A stretch of 41,834 bases of DNA from positions 1 to 41,834 of IMG/VR virus record IMGVR_UViG_3300043602_000160; one strand, written 5' to 3'. This DNA comes from a virus. Position 1 is the first letter of the stretch. Every line of letters begins with the position of its first letter. The notes under the pieces are model-generated. The model did not search any database, was not told the origin of the DNA, and saw only the letters and a program-made list of their open reading frames with translations. The position numbers were made by a program, and so were the translations under genes. Below, in pieces: positions 30,054-39,238 of the stretch.

Positions 30054-30850
30054 CGACAGAACTTCTCCGGTTTGGCAAACCCGATGCGGCTGAGATCAAG
30101 CCGCGGGTCGGTGATCTTCTCGGGCGCGTTGTGTCCGCCGTGGCCGCCCAGCACGACGAACGTCTTGACCTTGAGCGCGAGGCCAGCCGGCACGATCCAG
30201 CCGACACCGCCGACGACAATGTCCGCGTCACGGACCAGGGCGAGCAGCTCGCGCACCGTCAGCTCGCCGTGGACGAAGTAGCGGTGTGCCGGCGGCGGAT
30301 CGCCGACGACCCATTCCTCGCCCGGCAGCAGATCGGCGACTGCCACCACGGTGTGCGTCGCCATCAGCTCGGCGGCGATGGCCGCGATGTATTCCGGCCG
30401 CGGGTTGCGCGCCTCGTTGCGCCATTCGGTGCGGACTGTCACCGGACGGATGACCGCGATCGGTCGATCGGGCCTGACCGGCGACGCGCCTAAGTCCGGC
30501 AGATCGAACAGGGCCGGATCAAACCTGACGTTGAGCTTCGACCAGCGTTGTTCGAGCGAACCGATGATCGTCTGCGAGGTCAAATCGCGATAGGCGACCT
30601 TGATCTCCCGCATCGGGATCGGCGCCGGTCGCATCCACCGCTCGGGCGGCTGCCGCGCCATGTTCTTCTGCTGGGTGCGCAGCTTGCGCGTTCCGCAGAC
30701 GAACTTGATATCGAGATCGGCGTATAGCTCGGGCCAAGGCGTCTCGAGATGCAGATCGTAGTCCCTTGCGGCCGCCCGGATGAACGGGCGCGAGTAGCAG
30801 TTATCGCCCAAACCCCACATCCCCCGAACGAGGATGGGCTTAGGCCGCAC
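29960..30850 (-). CDS. Glycosyltransferase family 9-like protein
   Basis: This 296-residue protein starts at GTG (VRPKPILVRGMWGLGDNCYS), with GGGAG about 5 bases upstream. The N-terminus resembles the GT-B fold of heptosyltransferase-like enzymes. A second domain follows with LMATHTVVAVADLLPGEE and LRDADIVVGG-type strands (VRDADIVVGGVGW), then LGGHGGHNAPEKIT. It probably transfers a sugar to a virion or cell-surface target. It overlaps the DUF115-like gene before it. Confidence 0.65.
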   Translation of the reverse strand: MRPKPILVRGMWGLGDNCYSRPFIRAAARDYDLHLETPWPELYADLDIKFVCGTRKLRTQQKNMARQPPERWMRPAPIPMREIKVAYRDLTSQTIIGSLEQRWSKLNVRFDPALFDLPDLGASPVRPDRPIAVIRPVTVRTEWRNEARNPRPEYIAAIAAELMATHTVVAVADLLPGEEWVVGDPPPAHRYFVHGELTVRELLALVRDADIVVGGVGWIVPAGLALKVKTFVVLGGHGGHNAPEKITDPRLDLSRIGFAKPEKFCRCTNMLHTCDKRIADPIGQFYRWWGSSRAAA

Positions 30851-31487
30851 GCCGCTCCCTCAGCATGTCCTGCAGGTCGATGACCGGCCACAGATCGGCA
30901 TAGGCACTGCCGGGGCTGGCGTTCCACAGCGTGATGCCCATGGTTCGCAACGGCTCGACCATGGTGGCGAGGTCGGCGCGGTGGCGATCGTAGCGTGTTG
31001 CCTTCGGCGCCCAGCGATGCGGCTTGTGGTGCCAGGTCCGGCCGTCCGCCGCCGCCTTACCGTCGATGCCGAGCCAGACGATGGCGCCGCCCGGCCCGAT
31101 GAGATGCGCCGCCAGGTTGGTCGCCGCCGTCAGCGAGGTCCACTTCTGCATCAGGCTGTCACGCTCGCGCGCGAGCCCCGGCGGATTGGTCTTGCGGCAG
31201 ACCAGCACGTTCTTGGCTTCCGACACCATGCGCGAGGTGGTGACTGCCCGACCCGGAAAGTTGGCAACCGCCGCCTTGTTCTCCGGCTCGTTCCACCAGC
31301 GCCAGTCGCCGAAATAGAGGAAGTCGGCCCACGGTACTGCGTAGACGCTCGAGTTGATGACGATGACCCGCCGGCCGCGCAGCGCCTCGAGATCGACATC
31401 AAGCACTGACGGCCCGCCGCCGACGATGAAGACGGTCTCGCCCGGCCATTCGCGCGGGACCGGCCAGAAAGCTGGATTACGCGACAT
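30840..31487 (-). CDS. DUF115-like sugar-related protein
   Basis: This 215-residue protein begins MSRNPAFWPVPREWPG and has VFIVGGGPSVLDVDLEALRG, then RRVIVINSSVYAVPWADFLY. This glycine-rich loop and strand pattern are seen in DUF115 and related glycan-linked proteins carried by phages. It is coupled to the glycosyltransferase-like gene by an 11-base overlap. The enzymatic role is not established. The ATG at 31487 lies within the end of the connector gene. Confidence 0.6.
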   Translation of the reverse strand: MSRNPAFWPVPREWPGETVFIVGGGPSVLDVDLEALRGRRVIVINSSVYAVPWADFLYFGDWRWWNEPENKAAVANFPGRAVTTSRMVSEAKNVLVCRKTNPPGLARERDSLMQKWTSLTAATNLAAHLIGPGGAIVWLGIDGKAAADGRTWHHKPHRWAPKATRYDRHRADLATMVEPLRTMGITLWNASPGSAYADLWPVIDLQDMLRERRAA

Positions 31488-32097
31488 GAAGGCGCCGATA
31501 CGGCTTGATGAGATCGACAACGACCGCCGACAGATATCCCGATGAGGCGGTCGACAGCGACGGCGTGAAATAGCTCACGCGGGTATCGCCGTGCTGTACC
31601 TCGCGGATGCCGGGATCACGGGAGCCGGTGGTGCGGCCGTCGTTCACGGCCTGGATCACCGCCTGCTGCAGCCGCGCCGGCGCCCCTTCCGGCAAGTCGT
31701 AGCCGCCCGCATAGACCACGGCGATCGTGTCCCCACCCCACTGGCCGCCGGTCCACAGCCGGCCACTGGCGGGATCAAAGTCGTAGTCGCCCGCCGTTGC
31801 GCCTGCGGTCGAGACCTCGATCACCTCGACCACCGGGTAAAGCGAGAGCGTCAGCGCCTGCCGCGGCAGCAGGTTCTCGTTCCAATCGAAAGTAAATGTC
31901 TCGACCGCCTCGGCGAGCCCGAAACGGCGCTGGCAATACTCTGCAATGATGCGTGACTGCATCGTAATCGCGGCCTGCAGCGCGGCATCCTCATCGGTGC
32001 CCGTGATGGCGAGCGCGAACTTGAGATCGTCGAGGCTGATCAGGTCAGGCCCCGCGCTATCGGTCGCCTCGCTGAGAATTTCGAGGACAGAATGCAT
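31477..32097 (-). CDS. gp6-like head-tail connector
   Basis: This 206-residue protein matches the HK97 gp6-like connector pattern: LISLDDLKFALAITGTDEDA, then ALQAAITMQSRIIAEYCQRR, later LTLSLYPVVEVIEVS and IAVVYAGGYDLPEGAP. The C-terminal part contains PSLSTASSGYLSA. It forms a ring below the portal. It follows the collagen-like genes and precedes the sugar-transfer cassette. Confidence 0.82.
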   Translation of the reverse strand: MHSVLEILSEATDSAGPDLISLDDLKFALAITGTDEDAALQAAITMQSRIIAEYCQRRFGLAEAVETFTFDWNENLLPRQALTLSLYPVVEVIEVSTAGATAGDYDFDPASGRLWTGGQWGGDTIAVVYAGGYDLPEGAPARLQQAVIQAVNDGRTTGSRDPGIREVQHGDTRVSYFTPSLSTASSGYLSAVVVDLIKPYRRLHVA

Positions 32098-32712
32098 TTA
32101 CTTGAACCTTACCGGCTCGAGCGCGCGTTTCTCATCCGTGCGCGCGTCGCGGCCATCGCTGCCACGCTTGACGGCGAGGCGCCAGTCATCGGATTTGCCG
32201 GGCTTGGCTGATGTCTCGGCCTGGGCGATGAAGAACGAGCCGCCCAGCGTGACGCCGTCGCCCGCGGCATAGGTCGCGCCTTCCTTCCACACCCCGGCAT
32301 CGAGCACGAGTGCGGTCTTGATCTCATGCACGGTGTCGCCGATGGCCAAGCGCAAGGTTCGCCCGCCGTCCGGCGTTGTGACTGACGCGGTCTTGAACGC
32401 GCGCCCGACCTGCTCAACGGCGTAATCCTGCAGGAAGGTCAGATCGCTGGCATTGCGGCCGGGCTCGCCCTTCTCACCGCGCTCGCCGTTCTTGCCGTCG
32501 ATCCCAGGCGGGCCGATTGCGCCGGGACTGCCCGGTTCGCCGCGCTCGCCCTTCTCGCCGCGCTCGCCTTGCAGCCCGGTTATGCCCGGCGGTCCCGGCA
32601 TGCGCGCCAGCGCCCGCACCTCGGTCAGCGCCAACTGGCACATGCGCAGACACACGCCGAGCGTCTCGTTGAGGGTGTAGGACGGCGCCGGGATCATCGG
32701 TGTTTCGCTCAT
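32098..32712 (-). CDS. Collagen-like protein with carbohydrate-binding-like end
   Basis: This 204-residue protein contains about 16 Gly-X-Y triplets (residues about 38-86, for example [17 protein letters not shown]), a short collagen-type triple helix. The C-terminal part ([20 protein letters not shown], then [11 protein letters not shown]) resembles short binding modules of phage fibres. An N-terminal helical part may attach it to the virion. It lies between the connector gene and the longer collagen-like fibre gene. Confidence 0.75.
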   Translation of the reverse strand: MSETPMIPAPSYTLNETLGVCLRMCQLALTEVRALARMPGPPGITGLQGERGEKGERGEPGSPGAIGPPGIDGKNGERGEKGEPGRNASDLTFLQDYAVEQVGRAFKTASVTTPDGGRTLRLAIGDTVHEIKTALVLDAGVWKEGATYAAGDGVTLGGSFFIAQAETSAKPGKSDDWRLAVKRGSDGRDARTDEKRALEPVRFK

Positions 32713-32722
32713 GCCATGGCCC

Positions 32723-33121
32723 CTAGCTAAAAATTTCGTCGGCGCGCGCTTGCGTCAGGATGCCGTCGGTCACGAGGTTGGATTTCAAGGTCTGCGTTTT
32801 TTTCTTGTTCATGTTGATTTGGGGGTCGCTGGTGACGTTGTCCCAATCCTTGGCCATCTTGCCGTTGTCGCTGGTGCGCCGAAGCTGCAGCGCCTTGTAT
32901 TCTGCATTCGTCCAGCGTGCGATAAAGTCGCCTGTTGGCACTGTGCCGAGCGGATCGATTGGAATGGTCACAATGACGTTGTTGCCGGCGACGATCTGCG
33001 GCTGCGTTGCATTTGCCGCCGGTACGAATGACCATGTCGCGCGATCATCAGGATCGCCCACGCGCACGCTGATGACCGGACACACCTCCGCAATGGCGTC
33101 CTGCAGCGTGCCTGCGTCCAT
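32723..33121 (-). CDS. Hypothetical head-module protein
   Basis: This 132-residue protein reads [19 protein letters not shown] and [17 protein letters not shown], probably beta, with an ending [19 protein letters not shown]-like helix. It lies between two collagen-like genes in the head module, a place for a small decoration, fibre-attachment or assembly protein. I do not recognise a family. The start ATG immediately follows the preceding gene's stop. Confidence 0.6.
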   Translation of the reverse strand: MDAGTLQDAIAEVCPVISVRVGDPDDRATWSFVPAANATQPQIVAGNNVIVTIPIDPLGTVPTGDFIARWTNAEYKALQLRRTSDNGKMAKDWDNVTSDPQINMNKKKTQTLKSNLVTDGILTQARADEIFS

Positions 33122-33122
33122 G

Positions 33123-34946
33123 TCACATCCTCAACCGAAACATCAGGCCGATGCCGAACAAGCTGCCGCCGTCATCGCCTTGCCAGCCGTTGGCTGTTCC
33201 CCATTCCAGCGCTTGGAAGAAATGCGCACCCAGTTGTGCGGCATAGGCGATGTTGCCGACAACGGGGGTTTGATACCCGGCCACGGAGACGTAAGCCGTA
33301 TTCCCTGAAAATGCTGACGTGCTATCGAGCCCCACGCCAGTTATCGAACCGGAGGCATGGCCATTGACGACGACCGAGTAAAGGCAGCTTGGGCTGTCCT
33401 CTGCCAATCCGGCGACGAAGCTCACACGATTGTTGTTCGATGCATTGGCAGCATGCCAAGCATTGACGCCGTAGGTCCACGATGACGTGCTGTCGCTGAC
33501 CTTGGTGCCGACATCGACGCGGTTATAGGCGTTCCAGACATGGAGTGAAGCCGCGCCGCCGCCGGCTGCACGGGTGCCAACAATCCAATCGAGCGTTGCC
33601 GATGCATTGCTGCGCGTGGTGCCGACATAAGTGCCGCGCTGCGCTGCTGGGCCGGTGGTGGTTCCGTTGCCGATCGTGACGTTGTTCAGCCAAATGCCGT
33701 TGACCCGTACTAGCGCGGTACCTGCCGATCGTGTGGTGTCGTTCGTCCAGTCAGGCCCATGAACCAACCTGACGGTCCCACTTCTATTCCAGATGAACCA
33801 GTCGTTGACCTTGTTGGCACCGATGACGCTTGGATTATCGATCGTGTTGTTCATCGCGGTCCCCACCTCGATGAACGTCGTCATGTTCATGCTGACGCCG
33901 TCATGAAGTGGTATTTTGTCCCCGACATAAGGGGTGTACAGGAGCACATTTTGTCCCGACAAAGTTATTGCCATCACGGGCGCACCAGACTGCAACGTCA
34001 GGCGTCCCTGCGGCGGGCTGGGCGTGCCGCCGCTGGCCGCAACCGCCGCCGTCACAAAGGCGGTTGTTGCGATCGAGGTGTCGTTGTCTCCTGCGGTCGG
34101 TGTCGGGGCCTGGGGATCGCCGGTGAATACGGGCGAGGCCAGCGGGGCCGCCCCGATGTCGCTCAACACCGTTGCTGGGGCCACGCCCTGGATCGTGGTT
34201 GCCGTGACCCACTTGCCATATTGCCCGGCAGTAGGCGTTCCGGAATTGCTGACGTTGCCACCGCCGCCGGTCGCAGTCAGGTTGCCGCCCGAGAACGCCA
34301 AACCGGTGCTCACGACCACCGGCGACCAGGTATTGCCGGCCGAGCGGTAATAGATCGTGTTGGTGCCGGTGAGCGCGGCAATCGCGGTGAGGTCGGCGTC
34401 GAGCGGCTGATAGGCCCCCGCGATTACGGCCGTCGTCGAGTAGGCCGACAGGTCGATCGACAGCGTACCCGAGACTAACGATAGCGGCGCATTGGCAGTA
34501 ACAACGCCGGCCGGGCCGGTGGGACCGGGATCACCCTGCGGCCCTTGCGGTCCCTGTATTCCGGGTGTTCCGGGCGGTCCTTGCGCACCGGTGGCGCCGG
34601 GCGACCCTTGCGCGCCGGTGGCTCCTGCTGGGCCTTGCGCACCCGTTGCACCGGGCGATCCCTCGGCTCCCGGATCGCCTTGTGGCCCTGGCGGGCCTTC
34701 CGGTCCTGCTGGCCCTGTCTCGCCCGCAGGACCGGGCGGTCCCGGCGGGCCTTGCTCGCCGTTACCTTCGCCGCTTCCGCTACTTCCGCCGCCGCCGCCG
34801 GGCGCGATCCGAATGCGATCGATGCGCTCGTTCAGCTCGTCGACATCCTCATAAAGCTCGGTGAAATTGTTATTGCACTTGGTGAACGAGATACGAATTT
34901 CATCGTCGTGCGGCAGGTCGTCGATGTTGATAATCTGCTGCGACAT
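33123..34946 (-). CDS. Collagen-like virion fibre
   Basis: This 607-residue protein has four parts. The helical N-terminus ([20 protein letters not shown], coiled coil to residue 45) is followed by a Gly/Ser hinge. A Gly-X-Y region of about 28 triplets comes next (residues about 63-150, [19 protein letters not shown]). Fibre repeats such as [16 protein letters not shown] and [20 protein letters not shown] precede a beta C-terminal head of about 300 residues. This is a trimeric fibre architecture. Its location between portal and connector genes is unusual for a tail fibre, so it may be a head fibre. Confidence 0.75.
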   Translation of the reverse strand: MSQQIINIDDLPHDDEIRISFTKCNNNFTELYEDVDELNERIDRIRIAPGGGGGSSGSGEGNGEQGPPGPPGPAGETGPAGPEGPPGPQGDPGAEGSPGATGAQGPAGATGAQGSPGATGAQGPPGTPGIQGPQGPQGDPGPTGPAGVVTANAPLSLVSGTLSIDLSAYSTTAVIAGAYQPLDADLTAIAALTGTNTIYYRSAGNTWSPVVVSTGLAFSGGNLTATGGGGNVSNSGTPTAGQYGKWVTATTIQGVAPATVLSDIGAAPLASPVFTGDPQAPTPTAGDNDTSIATTAFVTAAVAASGGTPSPPQGRLTLQSGAPVMAITLSGQNVLLYTPYVGDKIPLHDGVSMNMTTFIEVGTAMNNTIDNPSVIGANKVNDWFIWNRSGTVRLVHGPDWTNDTTRSAGTALVRVNGIWLNNVTIGNGTTTGPAAQRGTYVGTTRSNASATLDWIVGTRAAGGGAASLHVWNAYNRVDVGTKVSDSTSSWTYGVNAWHAANASNNNRVSFVAGLAEDSPSCLYSVVVNGHASGSITGVGLDSTSAFSGNTAYVSVAGYQTPVVGNIAYAAQLGAHFFQALEWGTANGWQGDDGGSLFGIGLMFRLRM

Positions 34947-35129
34947 TTACGAATTGCTGGGCTCTTGTGGCTTGAGCGGCGGCGACTCGTGCAGCAGCCG
35001 CACGGCAAGGGCCACCTGCTCGGCGAGGTCGGGCGGCACCATGGTCTTGCTGTAGGCCTCGGCGACGCATTCGCGCACGAACGGGACCATACCCTTGGCC
35101 AGCTCGGTGATCTCGTTGTCATCCATCAT
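34947..35129 (-). CDS. Small helical protein after portal
   Basis: This 60-residue protein begins MMDDNEITELAKGMVPFVRE and is helical (DLAEQVALAVRLLHES). Its ATG overlaps the portal stop as ATGA. It may be a small assembly or attachment protein for the fibre gene that follows. No family is recognised. Confidence 0.6.
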   Translation of the reverse strand: MMDDNEITELAKGMVPFVRECVAEAYSKTMVPPDLAEQVALAVRLLHESPPLKPQEPSNS

Positions 35130-36529
35130 GCGGCCTCGCGATGTACGGCCTGCAATGCCCGCGTGAACTGTGCTGCGATGTCGGCCTTTGCGGCGGGCGG
35201 CTTCGGTGCGGGCGCGGCTGGCTTATCCTCTGCAGCCGGTGTTGCTGGCTGCGGCGGTGCTGCTGGCGTTGCCGGCTTGAACGGATCGTCCTGCGCGTCG
35301 CGTTTGGCGAGCGCCTCAAGACTATAATTTTGTTGCTGAAGGTAAGGCGACTTGCCGCCCTCGACCGGCTTGAGATCGAACTTGGCGCGGCCCTCGTTCG
35401 GGCTCATGACGCCAGCGCCGACCGCATCGCGGATGGTGGTCACCAGCGTGATGCTGTCCATGCGCAGCAGGTTCTCGGTGTCGAACTCGGTGCCGATGCC
35501 GGCGCCCCAGCCGATACCGAGCGAGTGGTCGAGCGCCTCCTCGATTTCCTCGATGTGGCTTTGCAGCGCCTGCGAGTAGTACTCGACGTTGAGCGCCTGC
35601 ACATTGTTGTAGGTCGGCAGCACGCCGACACCGACCTTGTATGGGGGTACATGGTAGACGCTGCAGACCACCTCAGCCGACCATTTCAGATTCTCGATCA
35701 GCTGCCCCTCGACGTTGGTCATGGCCATCTTCTCGTACTTGGCGCCGCCGGTCATGACCGCGACGCGGCCGAGATTGCTGCGCGAGAAGCGCTGCTCCCA
35801 TTGCTCCTTGACGCGCTGCTCTTCCTCCTGGGACACCTCGCCGGGCAGCATGAGGAGCCCGCCGGGCGTCGATGAATTCTCGAACAGCAGCGCGGAGGCC
35901 TTCTGCGCGTTGAGGCCGAGCATCGAGGACAGCCCGCTGGCGAACACCGGCGGCGTACCGACGAGCGGATGAAACAAACAGTTGAACCTATCGTGGATGA
36001 TCTCGCGCGCGGGCACCACGATGTCGTCGATGCCGGCGAGGTTGTCGCTGTTCAGGCGATAGAACACCGCGCCGTCGTCGGACACCAGCGGCTGCACGCT
36101 GGTCGGATCGAGCACATGCAGGTCGGTGACAACGTTGCGATCGTCGCGCACCTTCAGGACGTAGGTATTGCCGCGCGACAGCTTCGACAGCAACCAGCAT
36201 TCCCAGAACTGGTTGCGGGTCTGGTAATCGTTCGGCCGCCGCAGCACCGGGCTGAAGGCCGCGCTCGTCGTCTCCGACCAGATCTCGTTCTTGTCCTTCT
36301 CGACCAGCTTGACGCGTAGCTTGGCGATGTCGCGCGCGATCAGGGTCTTGCAGGCGAAGTCGGCATGAAACGATGCTGCGGTATCGACATTGATCTCGAG
36401 GTTGCGCTGCCACGCGCCGGTGAACGGCTCGCGGATCAGCGGATACCAGCCGCCGCGATCCATCGGCAGCGAGTGGAGCGCCTTTTGCTTCTCGCCGGTA
36501 AACGGAATCGGCAACCCGAAAATGCGCAT
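35126..36529 (-). CDS. HK97-type portal protein
   Basis: This 467-residue protein shows the HK97 portal family: LPMDRGGWYPLIREPFTGAW, NQFWECWLLSKLSRGNTYVL, RLNSDNLAGIDDIVVPAREI, FENSSTPGGLLMLPG and VEGQLIENLKWSAEVVCSVY. The C-terminal 60 residues are an Ala/Pro-rich tail. It forms the ring through which DNA enters. The start overlaps the preceding gene as TGATG. It lies between the SAP-like small gene and the fibre region. Confidence 0.9.
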   Translation of the reverse strand: MRIFGLPIPFTGEKQKALHSLPMDRGGWYPLIREPFTGAWQRNLEINVDTAASFHADFACKTLIARDIAKLRVKLVEKDKNEIWSETTSAAFSPVLRRPNDYQTRNQFWECWLLSKLSRGNTYVLKVRDDRNVVTDLHVLDPTSVQPLVSDDGAVFYRLNSDNLAGIDDIVVPAREIIHDRFNCLFHPLVGTPPVFASGLSSMLGLNAQKASALLFENSSTPGGLLMLPGEVSQEEEQRVKEQWEQRFSRSNLGRVAVMTGGAKYEKMAMTNVEGQLIENLKWSAEVVCSVYHVPPYKVGVGVLPTYNNVQALNVEYYSQALQSHIEEIEEALDHSLGIGWGAGIGTEFDTENLLRMDSITLVTTIRDAVGAGVMSPNEGRAKFDLKPVEGGKSPYLQQQNYSLEALAKRDAQDDPFKPATPAAPPQPATPAAEDKPAAPAPKPPAAKADIAAQFTRALQAVHREAA

Positions 36530-36852
36530 CAGCGTTTTGCCTGCGCGATCTCATGCTGCAGCCGCGCCACGCCCCAGCGGCGATCGACATCGATGCCGAG
36601 CTGCGTCGCCTCCAGGCGCAAGCGATCGATGGTGGCCTCGGTCGTGACGGCACCGGCGATGCTATCGTCGGAATCCGGCACGAGCTCAACCCTGGCAGCC
36701 CGAGCCGTCTTCTTGTTGTCGGCAAACTTTGCCTTCTTGCCCGCAACCAGCGCGATCGCATGCCGCGGCGGCACCTCATATTCCTCGCCGGCGGTCAGGT
36801 GCCGGGTGCCATACTTGTGCGGCTTGAGCGCCGTCAAGGAGCGCATTTTCAT
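36529..36852 (-). CDS. Small head-module protein with SAP-like end
   Basis: This 107-residue protein from the ATG at 36852 starts MKMRSLTALKPHKYGTRHL and TAGEEYEVPPRHAIALV, probably a small beta barrel. The C-terminal 40 residues (TIDRLRLEATQLGIDVDRRW, then GVARLQHEIAQAK) resemble a SAP or HeH-type helix-extension-helix. GGGAG lies about 6 bases upstream. It stands between capsid terminator and portal, where head decoration or FI-like proteins often lie. Confidence 0.6.
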   Translation of the reverse strand: MKMRSLTALKPHKYGTRHLTAGEEYEVPPRHAIALVAGKKAKFADNKKTARAARVELVPDSDDSIAGAVTTEATIDRLRLEATQLGIDVDRRWGVARLQHEIAQAKR

Positions 36853-36867
36853 TTGGCTCTCCCTTCG

Positions 36868-36901
36868 AAAAAATGGGGTGGGCGAGGAGGTCACCCACCC
36901 C
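36868..36901 (-). terminator. Terminator directly after the capsid gene
   Basis: On the minus strand GGGGTGGG (36901-36894) pairs with CCCACCCC (36882-36875) around an 11-base loop, followed by ATTTTTT (36874-36868). It begins 15 bases past the capsid stop. It probably reduces transcription into the portal and later genes, so that capsid protein is made in excess. Confidence 0.82.
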
Positions 36902-36915
36902 CAGGCGCGAGCTAC

Positions 36916-38877
36916 TTAGGCGGTGTGGACGGGGCCGCCCCAGTCAGCGCTGGTGAGATACGCAACCGACTGCGTCCTGCCCCTCATCCAGTTAATTATA
37001 CGCTCGGCACGAATCGCCACCGTGTTGGTTTGGAACATCGAGACTAACGATGTCGCGCCGGTCGGCGTGCCCGAGTTGTGCGCCGGGGCATCCGACATTT
37101 CGAGCGAGGCTTCGCGGCTGGCATCGATCTGGATGTCACCGTCATCCGCGACGAAGATGTCGGAGGCGTTGACCAGCACAACGATGTTCATCGCCTTGGT
37201 GATGTAGTCGCTGGCGATCACCGGCATGCCGTTGAGCGAGCCGCCGGTCATGGACATGCTGGGGAATTCCGATTGGCCGAGCGGGTTGGTCATCATCGCC
37301 AGCGCGACCGCGTTGTTGCTCGACATGATCCAGACGCCGCTCGAGACCGGATTATTGGCCGCAGCGAACTTGGCATACAGCGACCGGATGTCGAGCCGGA
37401 TGTCGTCGGCATCGTCGCCCGACGACACCACCGTGGCGGCGCCGTTGGTGATCGAGGCCGGTGAGACTCCCGCCACCGCGGTCTTGGCCGGATCGATGAA
37501 GTCGATGTCGAGACGTTCGCGCAGCGCCTGTGCCAGACTATCGCGAACGATGATGTCCGACTTCGGATTGCTGAAGCGAATCGACTCGTCGGTGAGCGCG
37601 CAGATGTTCGCCACTTTGGTTGGCGGCAGTGTAGTGCGCGAGAAGCTAAACGAGGTGAGCGGCTTGGCCTTACCCTCGCCGACCCAGTAGCCGGCGCCGC
37701 CGCCGGTCTGCGTGACGATCGGCGTGTTGAACATCACCGAGCGCAGCGCCGGAACGCCGCCGGTGCCGAAGCGACCGAGGATGGTCATCGGCCGCAGGTA
37801 TTCCAGGAAAGCAGCAACCGCGGCGCTCTCCGTGCTGTACAGGTTGACGCCCCAGTTGCCGCTGATGTTGGCGCCGGCTGGGACGTTGGCCTTGAACTCG
37901 GCAACGACGGCGCTGTCCGAGCCATACATTTCGGCCGCGATGTCGGACGCGGGGCGAAACACCTTCTGCGACAGCGCCAGGCATTTGACCTTTTGCGCAA
38001 AGAGCTGACCAAGCTCCAGCTTCGGCTGCGGCTTGACGATGATCGATCCGCCGCGCGCCGAGGCACCGTCCTCGGTCTTCTCGACCCTGGTCACCGCCTT
38101 GGCCGCGAATGCCTTGGCCTGCTCGATCTTGCGCAGCCGCACCAGATCCTTGTCGATCGCCTCGACCTCGCTGGAAAGATTGTCGAACTCATCCTGCTCG
38201 CCCGCGTCCGAGGTGCGATCCTCGTCGAGACTCTTCTGCATCACCGCTTCCATGCGCGACGCGCTCGCGGATCGCTTGGCTTCTAAAGCTGTAATCTGTT
38301 CAGCAATGGTTTTCATGGCGCCCTCCAGGGCAGCAGACTTCGGTTGCGATGATCCCGAGGCGCCGGGTGGGTTGAGTTGAACAACACGACGCGGCTTTGC
38401 CTGGCCGGACGCGGCCCGCTGCGCGGTGTCGATCGATTTCACGGTGGCGATGGAGGCTTCGGAGTTGGCCGGAATGGTCACGGCAGATAGCTCGAACCAA
38501 TCCCATTTGATGAAACGGATGCCGTCGGTCTTCTCGATGCGCGCCGTCTCGGTCGCCTTGAACCCGATTGAAAGGCCTTGCACCAAGCCAGCCTTGATCA
38601 ATCTCCATGCGCGATCGATCTCGTCGGTCACGCCCTTGGCGATCTGGGCAACGATCTCGATGCCGTCCTTACCGACCTTGGCCTTCGTGACATGGCCGAT
38701 CGGCTGCTTCGAGTCGTGCTGCCACAGCAGCGGCAGCGGCAACTTGAACTGCGCGCCCATCGGCTCGACGATGTCCTCCAGCCGATCCGGCGTCGGCGTC
38801 GACGCCATACCGGTGATGATGCGCGCGTCGTCGTCCACCGCTTTCACGGTGAGAAGCGAATAAGCCCGGTTCAACAT
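36916..38877 (-). CDS. Fused prohead protease and major capsid protein
   Basis: This 653-residue protein joins two usually separate proteins. Residues 1-150 are an HK97-type prohead protease: LWQHDSKQPIGHV with His54, LVQGLSIGFKATE with Ser103 and the strand WFELSAVTIPAN. Residues about 185-265 form a helical scaffold-like region (MKTIAEQITALEAKRSA, EFDNLSSEVEAIDKDLVRLR). From about 285 on is the HK97-fold capsid, with ISGNWGVNLYSTESAAVAAF and ALREVERLDIDFI-like parts (AQALRERLDIDFIDP). Cleavage would release mature capsid protein. It is followed by a terminator. Confidence 0.87.
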   Translation of the reverse strand: MLNRAYSLLTVKAVDDDARIITGMASTPTPDRLEDIVEPMGAQFKLPLPLLWQHDSKQPIGHVTKAKVGKDGIEIVAQIAKGVTDEIDRAWRLIKAGLVQGLSIGFKATETARIEKTDGIRFIKWDWFELSAVTIPANSEASIATVKSIDTAQRAASGQAKPRRVVQLNPPGASGSSQPKSAALEGAMKTIAEQITALEAKRSASASRMEAVMQKSLDEDRTSDAGEQDEFDNLSSEVEAIDKDLVRLRKIEQAKAFAAKAVTRVEKTEDGASARGGSIIVKPQPKLELGQLFAQKVKCLALSQKVFRPASDIAAEMYGSDSAVVAEFKANVPAGANISGNWGVNLYSTESAAVAAFLEYLRPMTILGRFGTGGVPALRSVMFNTPIVTQTGGGAGYWVGEGKAKPLTSFSFSRTTLPPTKVANICALTDESIRFSNPKSDIIVRDSLAQALRERLDIDFIDPAKTAVAGVSPASITNGAATVVSSGDDADDIRLDIRSLYAKFAAANNPVSSGVWIMSSNNAVALAMMTNPLGQSEFPSMSMTGGSLNGMPVIASDYITKAMNIVVLVNASDIFVADDGDIQIDASREASLEMSDAPAHNSGTPTGATSLVSMFQTNTVAIRAERIINWMRGRTQSVAYLTSADWGGPVHTA

Positions 38878-38898
38878 GGAAGCGCCCTCGATTCAAGA

Positions 38899-39144
38899 TC
38901 ACCTGTTCGCCTTTTGCAGGAACCAAATAAGTCCAAGTAATTTTTCTTTCAGCGTTGAAAAACCAAGGGCACCAGGAATATGCGTGCGCGATAAGTGATA
39001 CGTAATTTCAATTAATTCATGGACAGCTGCAGCATGGGTGCATTTTTGTTCATCGGCAAATTTCTGCACATGCGCCTCAAGTTCAGGTCTCAATCTAGTA
39101 TTGAATTGTTTCTCGCCCTGTTTCTCTTTAGTCACAACCGCCAT
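38899..39144 (-). CDS. Ribbon-helix-helix DNA-binding protein
   Basis: This 81-residue protein reads QFNTRLRPELEAHVQKFADE and then a second helix (HAAAVHELIEITYHLSR), the short strand and two helices of ribbon-helix-helix repressors. A C-terminal helix with several hydrophobic residues ends it. The start ATG at 39144 has GGGG about 5 bases upstream. It lies directly before the capsid gene and faces the HNH gene across a 94-base gap that contains a perfect 16-bp palindrome, a likely operator. Confidence 0.7.
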   Translation of the reverse strand: MAVVTKEKQGEKQFNTRLRPELEAHVQKFADEQKCTHAAAVHELIEITYHLSRTHIPGALGFSTLKEKLLGLIWFLQKANR

Positions 39145-39159
39145 TCACCCCAACATCAA

Positions 39160-39175
39160 GCTAGCAATTGCTAGC
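39160..39175. promoter_or_regulatory. Perfect 16-bp palindrome between RHH and HNH genes
   Basis: GCTAGCAATTGCTAGC is a perfect palindrome made of two GCTAGC words 10 bp apart. It lies 16 bases upstream of the ribbon-helix-helix gene start and about 64 bases upstream of the HNH start. It is a strong candidate operator of the ribbon-helix-helix protein. Confidence 0.65.
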
Positions 39176-39238
39176 AACGGAAGCATTGACGCTGCGCAAC
39201 GCTTTGGCATCATCCGCGCCCGCTGAAAGGAGGCCGCC

